12,604 bases of DNA from Firmicutes bacterium UBA2296 (GTDB lineage Bacteria > Bacillota > UBA994): NCBI GenBank assembly GCA_002345475.1, contig DDWC01000023.1, positions 1-12,604 on the forward strand. Direction: 5' to 3'. The position numbers and the translations under genes were made by a program. The notes beneath the pieces were generated by a model. That model had not been told where the DNA came from. It saw nothing but the letters and a program-made list of their open reading frames with translations, and did not search any database. Positions 1 through 6,832 of this stretch are shown here, one piece after another (within the stretch, counting starts at the first letter, position 1; every line of letters starts with the position of its first letter).

Positions 1-452
1 TGGATGCCAGCAAGAAAGTTGATCGCGCCCTTGAGGCCGGAGCAATGGCTGTGGGGGCCGAGGTTGAAATTATGCAGTTGCCCGGCTATCTGCCTCGCAT
101 CAACGAAGAGGTTATGACCGAGTTATTCAGGCTTAACGCGGTTACTTTGCTGGGAGAGGACAATGTCGGCGTGGGTGATCACGGTTCCGGATCCAGCGAC
201 ATTGGCGATATCAGTCATGTCATGCCGACCATCCATCCCATGGTGGGAGGGGCCGGTGGGCGCGGCCATGCCTCAGACTACGTTATCACTGACGAGGAAC
301 TGGCTTATATTGTCCCGGCCAAGATTATGGCGATGACCGCAGTTGACTTGCTGGCCAATGGAGCTGAGAAAGCTCTCGAAGCCGTGAGCAACTTCAAGCC
401 CGTCTACACAAAAGACACTTATCTCAAAATGTGGGATGAGCTTCTCAATTAA
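1..452 (+). CDS. M20-family amidohydrolase/peptidase, C-terminal part (5' truncated)
   Basis: The frame is open from base 3 to the TAA at 450-452, giving about 149 residues of C-terminal sequence; the start lies outside the window. The stretch with GSGSSDIGDISHVMPT followed by a Gly-rich loop and GRGHASDY matches, as I recall it, the C-terminal catalytic segment of M20 metallo-amidohydrolases such as AbgB (p-aminobenzoyl-glutamate hydrolase) and related aminoacylases. There STDxGDVS precedes the last metal-ligand histidine. Here that histidine is probably the one in GRGH. The closing helix (about 35 residues rich in Ala, Met and Leu) is typical of the family. The likely role is cytoplasmic hydrolysis of an amide bond in an amino-acid or folate-derived conjugate. 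The exact substrate cannot be told from this part. No terminator separates it from degV 52 bases downstream, so read-through is possible. Confidence 0.85.
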   Translation, partial: DASKKVDRALEAGAMAVGAEVEIMQLPGYLPRINEEVMTELFRLNAVTLLGEDNVGVGDHGSGSSDIGDISHVMPTIHPMVGGAGGRGHASDYVITDEELAYIVPAKIMAMTAVDLLANGAEKALEAVSNFKPVYTKDTYLKMWDELLN

Positions 453-504
453 GGCGACATTATCTCTGCCCCTCTCCGTCTAGATAATTTAAGGAGGGGA
501 TTGA

Positions 505-1359
505 ATGAAGACACGCATAGTAATTGACAGCGCACTCAATGTTCCGGGGTATCTGCTGAAGCGCCATGACATTTCCGTGGTCCCGGTTAGCCTTAGCATC
601 GATAACGTGAGCTACAGAGAAGATATCGACGCCAGCCGTCCTGAGCTGGTGAGACTCATTGCCGGAGCCAGACAGGCCACAACTTCACAGCCGGCCCCGG
701 GAGATTTCGTTCAGGTATACGAAGCGTTAGCGGAATGTGACGCCGTTTTGTCCATACACATAACCGGAAAACTGAGCGGTACACTTCAGACAGCCCGCAT
801 CGGTGCAGACATGGTGGACGCTGCAAAGATACGGACCTTTGACAGCGAAAACGCTTCCATGGGCGGGGGATGGCAGGCTTTGGCTGCGGCACAGGCGCTT
901 GCCGACGGAATGCCTGTGGACGAAGTGGTGGTGCTCCTTGAGGAAGTGCGGAAACACATGGGGACCTACCTGTCCCTTCCCACGCTGACTTACCTGCAGC
1001 GCGGCGGCCGAGTCAATCTGGGTAAGGCCATAATTGCTAACCTGCTTTCGGTGAAGCCGGTGTTTGTCTTCAGCGAAGGCCTCCTATCCCCTATTTCCAA
1101 GGCCCGCAGTATGTCAGGAGCCAACAAGGAGATGGTGGCGCAGCTCAAACACCGTTTCCAGGCGGAACCACTGGCGATAGCTGTTTTGCACGCTGAGGAT
1201 CCACAGCTGGCAGACCAACTGATGGATCTTGCGAAACAGGAACTTAGTGTGGCTCACGGGTTAATTGAGGACCTGACGGCTTCTCTGGTGGTGCACGGCG
1301 GACCGGGGACAGTGGCCATCGCCGCCATCCCCTACAGGTATGTCCATAAAGTCATTTAG
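505..1359 (+). CDS. degV: DegV family protein (fatty-acid binding)
   Basis: This 284-residue protein has the normal length and motif order of the DegV family: an N-terminal strand with a DSA motif at residues 8-10, TTSQPAPGDF at 59-68, SIHITGKLSGT at 83-93, an LQRGGRVN loop near the middle, and a C-terminal HGGPGTV segment. DegV/FakB-type proteins bind a single fatty acid in a two-domain fold. FakB members hand it to the kinase FakA so that host or free fatty acids enter phospholipid synthesis. No FakA gene is visible here, so the partner is unknown. The ATG at 505 is preceded by AAGGAGGGG at 491-499, a very good ribosome binding site. A weak promoter-like pair, TTATCT (460-465) and GATAAT (483-488) with 17 bases between, precedes it. 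The unit ends with a strong terminator. The family call is secure; the lipid specificity is not known. Confidence 0.95.
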   Translation: MKTRIVIDSALNVPGYLLKRHDISVVPVSLSIDNVSYREDIDASRPELVRLIAGARQATTSQPAPGDFVQVYEALAECDAVLSIHITGKLSGTLQTARIGADMVDAAKIRTFDSENASMGGGWQALAAAQALADGMPVDEVVVLLEEVRKHMGTYLSLPTLTYLQRGGRVNLGKAIIANLLSVKPVFVFSEGLLSPISKARSMSGANKEMVAQLKHRFQAEPLAIAVLHAEDPQLADQLMDLAKQELSVAHGLIEDLTASLVVHGGPGTVAIAAIPYRYVHKVI

Positions 1360-1373
1360 TGGTGTTTGTCCGA

Positions 1374-1415
1374 AAGCGGTCCGGTATATCTGCCGGGCCG
1401 CTTCGTTAATGTTTC
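1374..1415 (+). terminator. Rho-independent terminator after degV
   Basis: An 11-base-pair stem forms between AAGCGGTCCGG (1374-1384) and CCGGGCCGCTT (1393-1403), with one G-U pair and an 8-base loop. A T-rich tract follows at about 1406-1420, though it is interrupted. It lies 14 bases after the degV stop and closes the degV transcript. Confidence 0.8.
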
Positions 1416-1441
1416 TTCCTCCGCGGCAAGCGTGCTACAAT
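1413..1441 (+). promoter_or_regulatory. Likely sigma-A promoter with extended -10 for the membrane protein gene
   Basis: TGCTACAAT at 1433-1441 is an extended -10 element (TGn followed by TACAAT, one mismatch to TATAAT). The -35 position (about 1413-1418, TTCTTC) is poor, as is common for extended -10 promoters. Transcription would start near 1448, just before the AGGAGG at 1451-1456. The site sits directly behind the degV terminator, where a new promoter is expected. Confidence 0.5.
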
Positions 1442-1465
1442 TGAAGCCGTAGGAGGATTGGTTCT

Positions 1466-2266
1466 ATGGATTTTGTTAAGCACGCATTCGGCAGGGTCAA
1501 CAGTGCCGTGAAGGCAAATCCCATCACCATATGGTTCCCCATGTTGTTTGGGGCTACCGTCTGGGTGTTTTATTTGCTTTTGTTTCTGATCCTGGTAACA
1601 CCAGCCATACCGGATTTGCTCGAACTTGACGCTTTAGCGGCATCCGGTGAAGTGCTGTACAATGCGGCGCCGGCAGCAGCAGCTCTCCTTGTCGTAGCTT
1701 TGGTGATTTTCATGGCCCAGACCTCAGGTGTGCTGGGCTTGCGAGCCGCGGCCCTTCGGGGCGGGACGTTGGAGGCTCGTCATTTCTTTGCCTCAATAAA
1801 AAAGTACTTTCTGCGTCTTTCTCTGGTCCATCTGGGGATGTTGGCTGTACAGGCTGTACCATTGTTGTTGACCTGGATGATCATCAATGTGGGCCCCTGG
1901 CGGGGGCGCATGACCGGCGGGGACCCGGAGACTGTATTTGCCGTACTGGCACCTTTTATGGCGGTGCTTCCTCTGATTATGGCGGCTGTGCATATTATGC
2001 TGGCCATGTGGCCGGTGGTTTTGGTGCTTGAGGATGGGGGCGTGCTGGGCTCCTTTCGTCGCGCCTGGCGGTTCTTCAGGCAGAACTTCCGTTCAGTGAG
2101 CTCTGTTATTATGTGGGGTTGGGTGATCAACCTGGTGAGTCGCATGATACTGGAGGGTTCCGCTATTGGGCAACTGCTGCACATGGGCTGGTCCTTCGTT
2201 ATCACGTCATATATGTCCCTGATTCTTATGGTTATGTACACCAGCAGCGGCAGCTCAACCCATTAG
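1466..2266 (+). CDS. Polytopic membrane protein of unknown function (six predicted helices)
   Basis: This 266-residue protein is strongly hydrophobic. By eye there are six membrane segments, at about residues 22-46, 68-92, 115-140, 157-187, 207-228 and 238-260, with no cleavable signal peptide. Between helices 4 and 5 lies a basic, aromatic loop, GSFRRAWRFFRQNFRSV. This resembles the amphipathic linker of YciC/DUF975-like and glycerophosphodiesterase membrane-domain families, which share a 'S-x-x-x-A-W-x-x-x-x-x-N-F' pattern. That likeness is from memory and does not give a function. No catalytic motif is visible. The start at 1466 follows AGGAGG with nine bases between. The gene appears to be alone: it has its own promoter, and the S-box promoter begins ten bases after its stop codon. 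I cannot name a substrate or pathway. Confidence 0.85.
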   Translation: MDFVKHAFGRVNSAVKANPITIWFPMLFGATVWVFYLLLFLILVTPAIPDLLELDALAASGEVLYNAAPAAAALLVVALVIFMAQTSGVLGLRAAALRGGTLEARHFFASIKKYFLRLSLVHLGMLAVQAVPLLLTWMIINVGPWRGRMTGGDPETVFAVLAPFMAVLPLIMAAVHIMLAMWPVVLVLEDGGVLGSFRRAWRFFRQNFRSVSSVIMWGWVINLVSRMILEGSAIGQLLHMGWSFVITSYMSLILMVMYTSSGSSTH

Positions 2267-2275
2267 TTTCGCGTA

Positions 2276-2304
2276 TTGACGCTTATTATTTTATACAGTA
2301 AGAT
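2276..2304 (+). promoter_or_regulatory. Sigma-A promoter for the SAM riboswitch-metK transcript
   Basis: TTGACG (2276-2281) and TAAGAT (2299-2304) are separated by exactly 17 bases. The -35 matches five of six consensus bases and the -10 four of six. Transcription would start near 2311, two bases before the first P1 base of the riboswitch, which strongly supports the assignment. Confidence 0.8.
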
Positions 2305-2312
2305 ATGCATGA

Positions 2313-2407
2313 CTCATCAAGAGTGGCGGAGGGACAGGCCCTGTGAAGCCCGGCAACCGGCTAAATGCCCGGTGCCAAATCCTGCAGAGAAATCTGGAAG
2401 ATGAGAG
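2313..2407 (+). ncRNA. SAM-I (S-box) riboswitch aptamer
   Basis: The P1 helix pairs CTCATC (2313-2318) with GATGAG (2400-2405). Between them the conserved S-box core is present in order: AAGAGTGGCGGAGGGAC, GGCCC, TGAAGCCCGGCAACC (kink-turn and SAM-binding core) and GGTGCCAAATCCTGCAG, then the closing GGAAGATGAGAG. This is essentially the published SAM-I consensus. When SAM is bound, P1 is stabilised, which frees the downstream terminator and stops metK transcription. The location between a good promoter and metK fits feedback control of SAM synthesis. Confidence 0.98.
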
Positions 2408-2449
2408 TTCTGTTTGTGAACGCTTCCAGTAGGGGAGCGTTTTTATTTT
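2394..2449 (+). terminator. Riboswitch expression platform: terminator and competing antiterminator
   Basis: The terminator pairs AACGCTTCC (2419-2427) with GGGAGCGTT (2433-2441), nine pairs with one G-U, followed by TTTTTATTTT. The competing antiterminator pairs CTGGAAG (2394-2400) with CTTCCAG (2423-2429) perfectly, plus GTTC (2407-2410) with GAAC (2418-2421). Its left arm overlaps the 3' side of the SAM aptamer (J4/1 and P1). SAM binding therefore removes the antiterminator, which makes this an OFF switch. The metK Shine-Dalgarno lies just after the T tract. Confidence 0.92.
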
Positions 2450-2462
2450 GCGGAGGTGCATT

Positions 2463-3656
2463 ATGAAAAAAGGTCGCTACTTGTTTACATCTGAATCCGT
2501 AACCGAAGGACATCCCGATAAGGTCGCCGATCAGATCTCGGATGCCATTCTGGACGCTATTTTGACCAAGGATCCCATGGCTCGCGTGGCATGCGAGACC
2601 GCGGTCACCACGGGCCTGGTTATGGTCATGGGGGAAATATCGACTGTGTGTTATGCCGATATTCCTCAGATAGTGCGCAGGACAGTAAAGGAAATCGGTT
2701 ACACCCGAGCCAAGTACGGCTTCGACAGTGAAACGTGTGCTGTTATGACTGCTATTGATGAGCAGTCACCGGACATTGCCATGGGTGTCAATGCTTCGTT
2801 GGAGAAACGCAGCTCCGTCCAGGAAGATGACCTTTCAGATATAGGCGCCGGGGATCAGGGAATGATGTTTGGATTTGCCTGCAATGAAACACCGGAGTTT
2901 ATGCCGTTGCCCATAAGTCTCGCGCACGGCCTGGCCCGTCGCTTGGCCGAAGTCAGAAAGAAGCGCATTCTGCCATACTTGCGTCCCGACGGTAAGACCC
3001 AGGTAACCGTTGAATACGATGGGTATACGCCGGTCAGGGTTGATACAGTGGTCATTTCGACTCAGCATAAACCTGATGTCGATCTGGATACTATACGGGC
3101 AGATGTGATTAAACACGTTGTGGAACATGTGGTGCCGGCAGAACTTATGGATGATAAAACCCGCTTCCTGGTTAATCCGACTGGGCGTTTCGTGATAGGG
3201 GGCCCGCAGGGAGATTCGGGGCTTACGGGGCGCAAAATAATCGTCGACACATATGGCGGCATGTCCCGGCACGGCGGCGGGGCTTTCTCCGGGAAGGATC
3301 CCACAAAGGTTGATCGTTCGGCCGCCTATGCCGCGAGATATGTGGCCAAACATGTAGTGGCAGCCGGCCTGGCTGAGCGCTGTGAGGTTCAACTGGCCTA
3401 TGCCATCGGAGTATCGCGGCCGGTTTCCATTATGATAGACACTTTCGACACAGAGGCGGTGCCCACAGAGAAGATTACGGAGGCGGTAAAGCGTACCTTC
3501 GACCTGCGACCCGCGGCGATTATTCGCGAGCTCAACCTTAGGCAGCCGATCTACCGCAGCATCGCTGCGTATGGCCACATGGGTCGGCCGGATCTGGACC
3601 TTCCCTGGGAAAGGCTGAGCAAAATAGACGAGCTCAAGGCAAACTTGCCACGATAG
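2463..3656 (+). CDS. metK: S-adenosylmethionine synthetase (methionine adenosyltransferase)
   Basis: This 397-residue cytoplasmic enzyme joins methionine and ATP to make S-adenosylmethionine, releasing phosphate and pyrophosphate. Signature motifs are intact: TEGHPDKVADQISDAILD near residues 14-31, GAGDQGMMFG at 128-137 (hexapeptide signature 1), and HGGGAFSGKDPTKVDRS starting at residue 270 (signature 2, phosphate-binding P-loop). Length is normal for the family. I chose the ATG at 2463 because GGAGG at 2452-2456 stands six bases before it. A possible TTG at 2448 would lie inside the riboswitch T tract and add five unlikely residues. The SAM-I riboswitch directly upstream independently confirms the function. 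No terminator follows; recD2 begins 30 bases after the stop, so the genes are probably co-transcribed. Confidence 0.98.
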   Translation: MKKGRYLFTSESVTEGHPDKVADQISDAILDAILTKDPMARVACETAVTTGLVMVMGEISTVCYADIPQIVRRTVKEIGYTRAKYGFDSETCAVMTAIDEQSPDIAMGVNASLEKRSSVQEDDLSDIGAGDQGMMFGFACNETPEFMPLPISLAHGLARRLAEVRKKRILPYLRPDGKTQVTVEYDGYTPVRVDTVVISTQHKPDVDLDTIRADVIKHVVEHVVPAELMDDKTRFLVNPTGRFVIGGPQGDSGLTGRKIIVDTYGGMSRHGGGAFSGKDPTKVDRSAAYAARYVAKHVVAAGLAERCEVQLAYAIGVSRPVSIMIDTFDTEAVPTEKITEAVKRTFDLRPAAIIRELNLRQPIYRSIAAYGHMGRPDLDLPWERLSKIDELKANLPR

Positions 3657-3686
3657 CCAGAAGACTGGGCGCGGGGGGTGGTTCTT

Positions 3687-5858
3687 ATGGACAAGTTGCG
3701 TGGTACTGTAGAGAGATTCGTCTTTCTTAACGAGCAAAGCGGTTATGCTGTCCTGCGCTTGACGGCGGAGGGAAGGCAGCAGACGGCGGTGGGTGTAATC
3801 GATGGCTCACTGCTCGGGCAGGAAGTCGAGCTCACCGGTAGCTGGATTACTCATCGCCAATACGGAAGGCAGTTCGAGTTCTCCTCTTTCAGGCCACTTT
3901 CTCCCATGAATGTGGTGGGGTTGGAGAAGTATCTGGGATCGGGCATAATCCGGGGTGTGGGGCCGCAAACGGCACGGCGTATTGTGGAGCACTTCGGCGT
4001 GAACGTGGTTAACGTTCTGGAGAAGGACCCGGAGAGGGTAAAAGAGGTTGCCGGCATTGGCGCAAATCGCGCCAGTCTGGTGGCTGAGGCCTTTGCCAAC
4101 CGATCTGCGCTCAGGGAAGCCATGGTTTTCCTGCAAGGTCACGGTATTTCGCCGGGATACGCAGGGCGAATCTACAGGCAATACGGCGAAAACTGCGAGA
4201 AGATGTTGCGAGCCAATCCGTACCGAGTAGCAGACGAAGTCCACGGCATCGGCTTTAAGACAGCCGATCGCCTGGCCATGGAACTGGGCCTGGCCGCCAA
4301 TGATCCCAGAAGAATCGCAGCTGGTCTGAGGTACACCCTGCAGGCAGCAGAGGAGCAGGGGCACTGCTATCTTCCCTCCGAAATGCTACTGGAGCGATGC
4401 CGGGAGATTCTGGCGGTAGACATTGCCCTGATAAGGCCGGTCCTGGACGAGATAGTCAGCCGCAGAATGCTGGTCGCTGCGATTATCAGTGGACAACGGA
4501 GAATCTATCGCCCTGAGTTCTGGCAGGCGGAGTCCGACGTAGCCGGTAGGGTAAAAGATCTCCTGAGACGTCACCTCAATCATGCTGAGGTAACAGACGA
4601 GGAACTGGCACGGTTTGAAGGGGCGAACAGCATCGTCTTCGCTCAGGAACAGAGGGCTGCGGTCCGCTCTGTACTCAAGAGCGGATTGGCAATTATCACT
4701 GGCGGGCCCGGCACAGGAAAGACAACGCTGATAAAGGCGCTGCTGCACGTCGCCGGCACTCGACAGCTCGCTGTTGCTCTGGCTGCGCCCACCGGGAGAG
4801 CAGCCAAGCGGATGGGGGAGGCGACGGGACACCAGGCCAGGACCTTGCATAGATTGCTGGAATACGCCGTTCAGGAGGGAACCTTTCAGCGCAATACCGA
4901 AAACCCTCTGGCCTGTGACCTGCTGGTTCTGGATGAGGCCTCGATGATAGACTTGAAGCTAATGTCATCTTTGCTTCAGGCTCTGCCTGCGCAATGCATT
5001 CTGGTGCTGGTGGGGGACGTAGATCAGCTGCCTCCCGTCGGTGCCGGGAGCGTGTTGAGCGATCTCATCAATTCCGGACTGGTTCCCTCAGTGAAGCTCA
5101 ACGTCATTTACCGCCAGGCCGAAGAGAGCGCCATTGTGCACAACGCTCACCGCATCAACCGGGGTGAGTTCCCCGTTCTTAAGTCGCGGGCCAAGGACTT
5201 TATCTTCATGAAGGCTGATAGCCCGGAGCAGGCGGCCCGGCTGGTCATCGAAGCAGCGGTGGATCGACTCCCCAAAATGAGACGACTCCACCCAATTGAC
5301 GACATACAGGTTGTTTCACCCATGCGACGGAGCATAACCGGAGTCGAGGCCCTCAATCATGAGTTGCAGTCCAGACTGAACCCGGCTTCACCTAACAAAC
5401 CTGAGATAAAATTCGGCGACCGCGTCATCCGTCTTGGCGACAAGGTGATGCAGATCAAAAACAACTATGGCAAAATGGTGTTTAACGGTGACGTAGGCAG
5501 AGTGGTGGACATGGACACCGAGGGTGGGCTACTGACAGTTCTCTATAATGATGTGGATACCCGGCGCCGGGTGCAATACGAATTCTCAGAATGCGATGAG
5601 CTTATTACCGCTTACGCCATTTCGGTACACAAGAGCCAGGGGAGTGAATACCGTGCCGTGGTGCTGCCCTTTACCACGCAGCATTTTATGATGTTGCAGC
5701 GTAACCTGCTCTATACTGCCATCACTCGGGCGCGGGAACTGGTGGTCCTGGTGGGAAGCGGCAAGGCCATAGCCATTGCAGTCAAGAACGCTGTGACGGA
5801 AGAGCGGTTCAGTGGGTTGCAGGATCACCTGCATGGGGCTTATGGGGCAGGCTCGTAA
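3687..5858 (+). CDS. recD2: RecD2-type (YrrC-like) ATP-dependent DNA helicase
   Basis: This 723-residue superfamily 1B helicase unwinds DNA 5'-3' and works in repair and recombination without RecB or RecC. The N-terminal part (about 1-70) is OB-like, and tandem helix-hairpin-helix segments follow (about 76-135, with RGVGPQTA and VAGIGANRA). Helicase motifs are all present: Walker A GGPGTGKT at 339-346, Walker B with D416-E417, GDVDQLPPVG from 443, VHKSQGSEY from 647, and YTAITRA from 676. Length is close to Deinococcus RecD2 and somewhat shorter than Bacillus YrrC. The ATG at 3687 is preferred, with GGGGGG (3673-3678) as ribosome binding site; the in-frame GTG at 3678 has no such site. It overlaps the start of comF, so translation is probably coupled. 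The family is certain; the biological role in this host is inferred. Confidence 0.96.
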   Translation: MDKLRGTVERFVFLNEQSGYAVLRLTAEGRQQTAVGVIDGSLLGQEVELTGSWITHRQYGRQFEFSSFRPLSPMNVVGLEKYLGSGIIRGVGPQTARRIVEHFGVNVVNVLEKDPERVKEVAGIGANRASLVAEAFANRSALREAMVFLQGHGISPGYAGRIYRQYGENCEKMLRANPYRVADEVHGIGFKTADRLAMELGLAANDPRRIAAGLRYTLQAAEEQGHCYLPSEMLLERCREILAVDIALIRPVLDEIVSRRMLVAAIISGQRRIYRPEFWQAESDVAGRVKDLLRRHLNHAEVTDEELARFEGANSIVFAQEQRAAVRSVLKSGLAIITGGPGTGKTTLIKALLHVAGTRQLAVALAAPTGRAAKRMGEATGHQARTLHRLLEYAVQEGTFQRNTENPLACDLLVLDEASMIDLKLMSSLLQALPAQCILVLVGDVDQLPPVGAGSVLSDLINSGLVPSVKLNVIYRQAEESAIVHNAHRINRGEFPVLKSRAKDFIFMKADSPEQAARLVIEAAVDRLPKMRRLHPIDDIQVVSPMRRSITGVEALNHELQSRLNPASPNKPEIKFGDRVIRLGDKVMQIKNNYGKMVFNGDVGRVVDMDTEGGLLTVLYNDVDTRRRVQYEFSECDELITAYAISVHKSQGSEYRAVVLPFTTQHFMMLQRNLLYTAITRARELVVLVGSGKAIAIAVKNAVTEERFSGLQDHLHGAYGAGS

Positions 5859-6489
5859 GTTCGCTGAACGGCTGCTGGATCTGCTCTTCCCGGCTCAGTC
5901 ACGATGTGTTTTTTGCACTATTACGGAAGGGAACGAAATGTGCTATAATTGTAGACAACACTTCTTCCCTTTGCGGCCAGCTCAGGCCGTTCCTCACGTG
6001 AGTGAGGTGATGGCTCTCGCTTATTACGAAGGCGTCGTACGCGACGCGCTGCATCGACTCAAGTATTCCGGATCACATGAACTGGCGCGACAACTGGGGA
6101 TTTTGTCGTCACAGCTCTGGGCCGGGGACATAGGTCGGTACGACTTTGTAACATCGGTGCCTATGCACCGGGAGCGTTATATCCAGCGCGGGTATAACCA
6201 GGCGGAGTTCATCGCTCGTGAGATAGCCAGGACGGCAGATTTGCCGTACGTGTCTTACCTCATCAGGGAACGGGACACGCCGCCGCAACACAGTTTGTCA
6301 CATTACAGACGCAGGCAAAACGTAAAAGATGCTTTTTCGACGGCATGCCCGGTTCCTTACGGTTCGCGGATTTTGCTGGTGGATGACATCTTAACTACGG
6401 GTAGCACCGTGGCTTACTGTGCAGGGGTACTTAAGGGAAGTGGCGCGCGCGAAGTCGGCGTATTGGTTATTGCCTACGCTGAACTTTAA
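5833..6489 (+). CDS. comF: ComF family protein (phosphoribosyltransferase-like, competence/recombination)
   Basis: This protein of about 218 residues has the usual ComFC layout: an N-terminal four-cysteine zinc site (C25-x2-C28 and C37-x2-C40), then a phosphoribosyltransferase fold. The PRPP loop LVDDILTTGST has its acidic pair at residues 184-185. The family is needed for efficient DNA uptake or recombination in Bacillus and relatives, though its chemistry is unsettled. ComFA, the usual partner helicase, is not in this window; instead the gene overlaps the end of recD2 by 26 bases. The start is uncertain. ATG 5833 has AGGA at 5821-5824, and ATG 5842 is also possible. A GTG at 5812 would add seven residues but lacks a ribosome binding site. 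The overlap with a repair helicase suggests shared expression in DNA processing. Confidence 0.92.
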   Translation: MGLMGQARKFAERLLDLLFPAQSRCVFCTITEGNEMCYNCRQHFFPLRPAQAVPHVSEVMALAYYEGVVRDALHRLKYSGSHELARQLGILSSQLWAGDIGRYDFVTSVPMHRERYIQRGYNQAEFIAREIARTADLPYVSYLIRERDTPPQHSLSHYRRRQNVKDAFSTACPVPYGSRILLVDDILTTGSTVAYCAGVLKGSGAREVGVLVIAYAEL

Positions 6490-6531
6490 GGGCGGCATGC
6501 GTCTGTGAACACAATTTAGGAGGTTTTTTTC

Positions 6532-6735
6532 TTGAAACAAAAGGGTACAGTAAAATGGTTCAACCAGCAAAAGGGCTTCGGCTTCATCACCGGTGATGAT
6601 GGGAAAGACGTGTTCGTACATTTCTCTGCCATCTCAGGCGAAGGATTCAAGACCCTCGACGAAGGGCAAGTTGTGAGCTACGAAGTTGTGGATGGTCCCC
6701 GCGGTCCGCAGGCTTCTAACGTAGAGAAGTCATAA
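6532..6735 (+). CDS. csp: Cold-shock domain protein (CspA/CspB family)
   Basis: This 67-residue single-domain protein binds single-stranded RNA and DNA and acts as an RNA chaperone. The family signature is intact: GTVKWFNQQKGFGFI covers the first strands and RNP1 (KGFGFI), and VFVHFSAI is RNP2. The length is exactly that of bacterial Csp proteins. The start codon is TTG at 6532, preceded by a perfect AGGAGG at 6518-6523 with an eight-base spacer made mostly of T. No alternative ATG or GTG exists that keeps the family N-terminus (MKQKGTVKWF). The gap to comF is 42 bases with no terminator and no convincing promoter, and there is no room for the long 5' leader seen in E. coli cspA. It may therefore be the last gene of the metK-recD2-comF-csp unit. 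Confidence 0.97.
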   Translation: MKQKGTVKWFNQQKGFGFITGDDGKDVFVHFSAISGEGFKTLDEGQVVSYEVVDGPRGPQASNVEKS

Positions 6736-6741
6736 ATGACA

Positions 6742-6783
6742 CAGGAGCGGCCCGATGGGCCGCTCCTGCTTTGCAGGAGTTTT
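6742..6783 (+). terminator. Three-armed hairpin region after csp: terminator or attenuator
   Basis: Two overlapping hairpins share one strand. Hairpin A is a perfect 12-pair stem, CAGGAGCGGCCC (6742-6753) with GGGCCGCTCCTG (6757-6768). It is followed only by CTTTGC, a poor T tract. Hairpin B pairs CTCCTGC (6763-6769) with GCAGGAG (6773-6779) around a TTT loop and is followed by TTTT (6780-6783). They cannot both form. Hairpin A forms first and is stronger, so the simplest reading is a terminator for csp; regulated read-through into hpf is the alternative. Confidence 0.75.
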
Positions 6784-6804
6784 GTCGCAAAAGGCGAATA
6801 TAAT
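6773..6804 (+). promoter_or_regulatory. hpf promoter: sigma-H-like, overlapping a sigma-A -10 box
   Basis: GCAGGAGTT (6773-6781), an 11-base gap, then GGCGAATAT (6793-6801) fit the Bacillus sigma-H consensus RnAGGAwWW-N11/12-RnnGAATww with one mismatch. A perfect TATAAT at 6799-6804 overlaps the -10 but has no good -35 at the proper distance. Transcription would start near 6806-6811, about 25 bases before the hpf ATG. In B. subtilis the hpf orthologue yvyD is known to depend on sigma-H and sigma-B, which makes this plausible. The sigma-H -35 lies on the third arm of the hairpin region. Confidence 0.5.
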
Positions 6805-6832
6805 AGTTAAAGGCACGAAAGGGGATGAGCGT

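Noticed and set aside
2448..2462. TTG start adding five residues to MetK
   Set aside because: The codon sits in the T tract of the riboswitch terminator, and the good ribosome binding site lies after it, in front of ATG 2463.
2835..3737. A 300-codon open frame on the - strand opposite metK
   Set aside because: It lies wholly over metK and the start of recD2, encodes no recognisable domain and has no ribosome binding site; it is a by-product of metK codon use.
5812..5832. GTG start for comF at 5812
   Set aside because: No ribosome binding site precedes it, and the added residues are only recD2 coding sequence read in another frame.
6755..6832. N-terminal extension of HPF by 26 residues from an ATG at 6755
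   Set aside because: It would start in the loop of the csp terminator and run through the promoter; the family N-terminus begins at ATG 6833.
6736..6832. The raiA noncoding RNA motif upstream of hpf
   Set aside because: The known motif is about 200 bases long; only 97 bases separate csp from hpf and they are filled by the hairpins and promoter.
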